A stretch of 64,000 nt of DNA from Aquimarina aquimarini (GTDB taxonomy: Bacteria; Bacteroidota; Bacteroidia; Flavobacteriales; Flavobacteriaceae). The position numbers and the translations under genes were made by a program. Location of the stretch: positions 248,001-312,000 of the forward strand of contig NZ_OMKE01000023.1 of the NCBI RefSeq assembly GCF_900299535.1, given 5' to 3'. Below the pieces are notes generated by a model. That model saw nothing but the letters and a program-made list of their open reading frames with translations, searched no databases and was not told where the DNA came from. Shown piece after piece: positions 62,778-64,000 of the stretch (the stretch's first letter is position 1; each line of letters begins with the position of its first letter).

Positions 62778-64000
62778 ATGAACAATACAAAAATCAGTGT
62801 ATTATTGTTTTCTTCTTTTCTTGCTTTTACAGCTTGTAAGCAGGAAGTAAAAGAACCCAAACAAGAAGATTTTGCCGTATCAAAGCAAGTAATCGAGGAA
62901 CGTTCTAAAAATCTAAATGATTGGTTCGAAAAGCAATTTCAAGAAGAATTAGCACAATCCCCAATGATGCAAACATACTTAGGGGTTAAAACCGAAGATT
63001 ATGGAAAATGGGATGATATCTCGTCTAAAAAAGAAGCAGAAGATCTGGAACAGGCAAAAAAGCGCCTGAATTATTTAAAAGACTCTGTAGATATAACGTT
63101 GCTTGACAAAACTACAGTATTGAGTTATAAATTAATGAAAGAAAATCTTGAAAATGAAATCGAAGATTTTAAATATAGATTTTATAACTATCCCGTAAAT
63201 CAAATGCATGGGCTACAGGCAGACACACCAGCCTTTATGATCAATATGCATAGAATAGAAAGTAAGAGTGATGCAGAAGCATACATTTCTAGATTAAATG
63301 GCTTTGATGAAATGTTTACTCAAGCAGTAGAAAATCTGAAAATCAGAGAAAAAAATGGGGTTCTTCCTCCAAAATTTGTATTTGCCAAAGTTTTAGACGA
63401 TTGTCGTAATATTATATCAGGACAACCCTTTGATAAATCTAATCAAGAAAGCACATTATTAGCAGATTTCAAAAATAAAATCAAAACATTAGAGCTTTCT
63501 GAAGAAGAAAAAGAACAATTAGAAACCCTTGCAAAAAAAGCATTATTAGAAGGAGTAAAACCAGCATATACTAGTCTTATTTCTCTATTAGAGGAACAAC
63601 AACAACGTGCAACTACTGATGATGGAGTCTGGAAATTTCCTAAAGGAGATGCATTTTATAATATAGCATTACAGCGCACTACTACTACAAATATGACTGC
63701 AGATCAAATTCATGAACTTGGACTGAAAGAAGTAGAACGTATTCATAACGAAATGCGTGCAATTATGAAACAAGTAAAATACGAGGGGACATTGCAAGAT
63801 TTCTTTACTTTTATGAAAGAAGATAAACAGTTCTATTTCCCGAATGATAAAGAAGGGAAAGCAGCATATCTTAAAGAAGCAGTTGCATTAATAGATACAA
63901 TGAAATCTAAATTAGATGAACTCTTTATTACCAAACCCAAAGCAGATATTATAGTAAAAGCAGTAGAGCCTTTTAGAGAAAAAAGTGCAGGAAAAGCATT
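62778..64000 (+). CDS. DUF885-family lipoprotein, N-terminal part (cut by window end)
   Basis: The ATG at 62778 opens a frame still open at the window end (about 407 codons). The signal peptide ends in a lipobox (LAFTACKQE, Cys about 20). The mature part contains MMQTYLGVKTEDYGKWDD and YYPVNQMHGLQADTPAFM-type segments and the WKFPKGDAFYNIALQRTTTTNMTADQIHELGL box characteristic of DUF885 proteins, large helical proteins related to zinc carboxypeptidase-like M-clan folds; the HExxH-type region would lie beyond the window end. It is likely co-transcribed with the CocE-like gene. Confidence 0.85.
   Translation, partial: MNNTKISVLLFSSFLAFTACKQEVKEPKQEDFAVSKQVIEERSKNLNDWFEKQFQEELAQSPMMQTYLGVKTEDYGKWDDISSKKEAEDLEQAKKRLNYLKDSVDITLLDKTTVLSYKLMKENLENEIEDFKYRFYNYPVNQMHGLQADTPAFMINMHRIESKSDAEAYISRLNGFDEMFTQAVENLKIREKNGVLPPKFVFAKVLDDCRNIISGQPFDKSNQESTLLADFKNKIKTLELSEEEKEQLETLAKKALLEGVKPAYTSLISLLEEQQQRATTDDGVWKFPKGDAFYNIALQRTTTTNMTADQIHELGLKEVERIHNEMRAIMKQVKYEGTLQDFFTFMKEDKQFYFPNDKEGKAAYLKEAVALIDTMKSKLDELFITKPKADIIVKAVEPFREKSAGKA

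Noticed and set aside
1..64000. Search for tRNA, rRNA, CRISPR, transposase, integrase, phage or known anti-phage defence genes
   Set aside because: None could be recognised by eye on either strand.

Overview
The window is AT-rich, densely coded bacterial chromosome from a member of the Bacteroidota, most likely a marine Flavobacteriaceae bacterium (Aquimarina-like; the genus is inference). The evidence is a secreted protease with a C-terminal type IX secretion (T9SS) sorting domain, several short-lipobox lipoproteins, weak Shine-Dalgarno signals, promoter boxes of the TAnnTTTG type, a bacillithiol-type YtxJ protein, and conserved flavobacterial gene pairs such as sixA-ppk1-ppx and tilS-dsbD. 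I see no rRNA, tRNA, CRISPR array, transposase, integrase or phage gene.

Layout. 1-3850: end of pyrR, pyrB, a STAS-like protein, a periplasmic thioredoxin, rnz (tRNA 3' processing) and pdxH. 3890-6100: a large OmpA-family surface protein. 6470-9970: polyphosphate operon (sixA, ppk1, ppx). 10080-12100: beta-barrel protein, Crp/Fnr regulator, SnoaL-like protein. 12380-19480: an unusual locus of PLP decarboxylase, lone acyl carrier protein, AMP-forming acyl ligase, alpha/beta hydrolase, exported beta-barrel-like protein and a CoA-acylating aldehyde dehydrogenase, with three long hairpin-rich spacers. 19500-22800: a redox block (glutaredoxin-glutaredoxin-thioredoxin reductase fusion, DoxX, thioredoxin) lying between a decayed copy of the 3' end of clpB and the intact clpB. 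25600-27500: YtxJ, group III truncated haemoglobin, small membrane protein and a Crp/Fnr regulator. 27550-31770: lipoprotein, fahA and glyA.

31880-35080: lipoprotein, AhpD-like protein overlapping an lspA-type signal peptidase, acetyltransferase and BLUF photoreceptor. 35590-39830: DASS-type carboxylate transporter with a porin, facing a predicted membrane-anchored HTH protein. 39860-42810: beta-helix-like lipoprotein and a sphingomyelinase-like lipoprotein. 43050-49850: lpdA, then a minus-strand run of ABC exporter, subclass B1 metallo-beta-lactamase, membrane hydrolase, NYN/LOTUS protein and a DEAD-box helicase. 49940-51790: FMN reductase and pabB. 52000-57320: T9SS subtilase, Crp-like regulator, a 15-repeat LRR protein and a sigma-like protein. 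57490-64000: tilS, dsbD, a CocE/NonD hydrolase and a DUF885 lipoprotein cut by the window end.

The best candidates for something undescribed are the decarboxylase/ACP/ligase locus with its structured spacers, the clpB-end insertion scar around the redox block, the lipid-anchored metallo-beta-lactamase next to an ABC exporter, and the membrane HTH protein facing a DASS/porin operon across 10-bp direct repeats. All functional coupling is inferred from gene order; no database search was possible.
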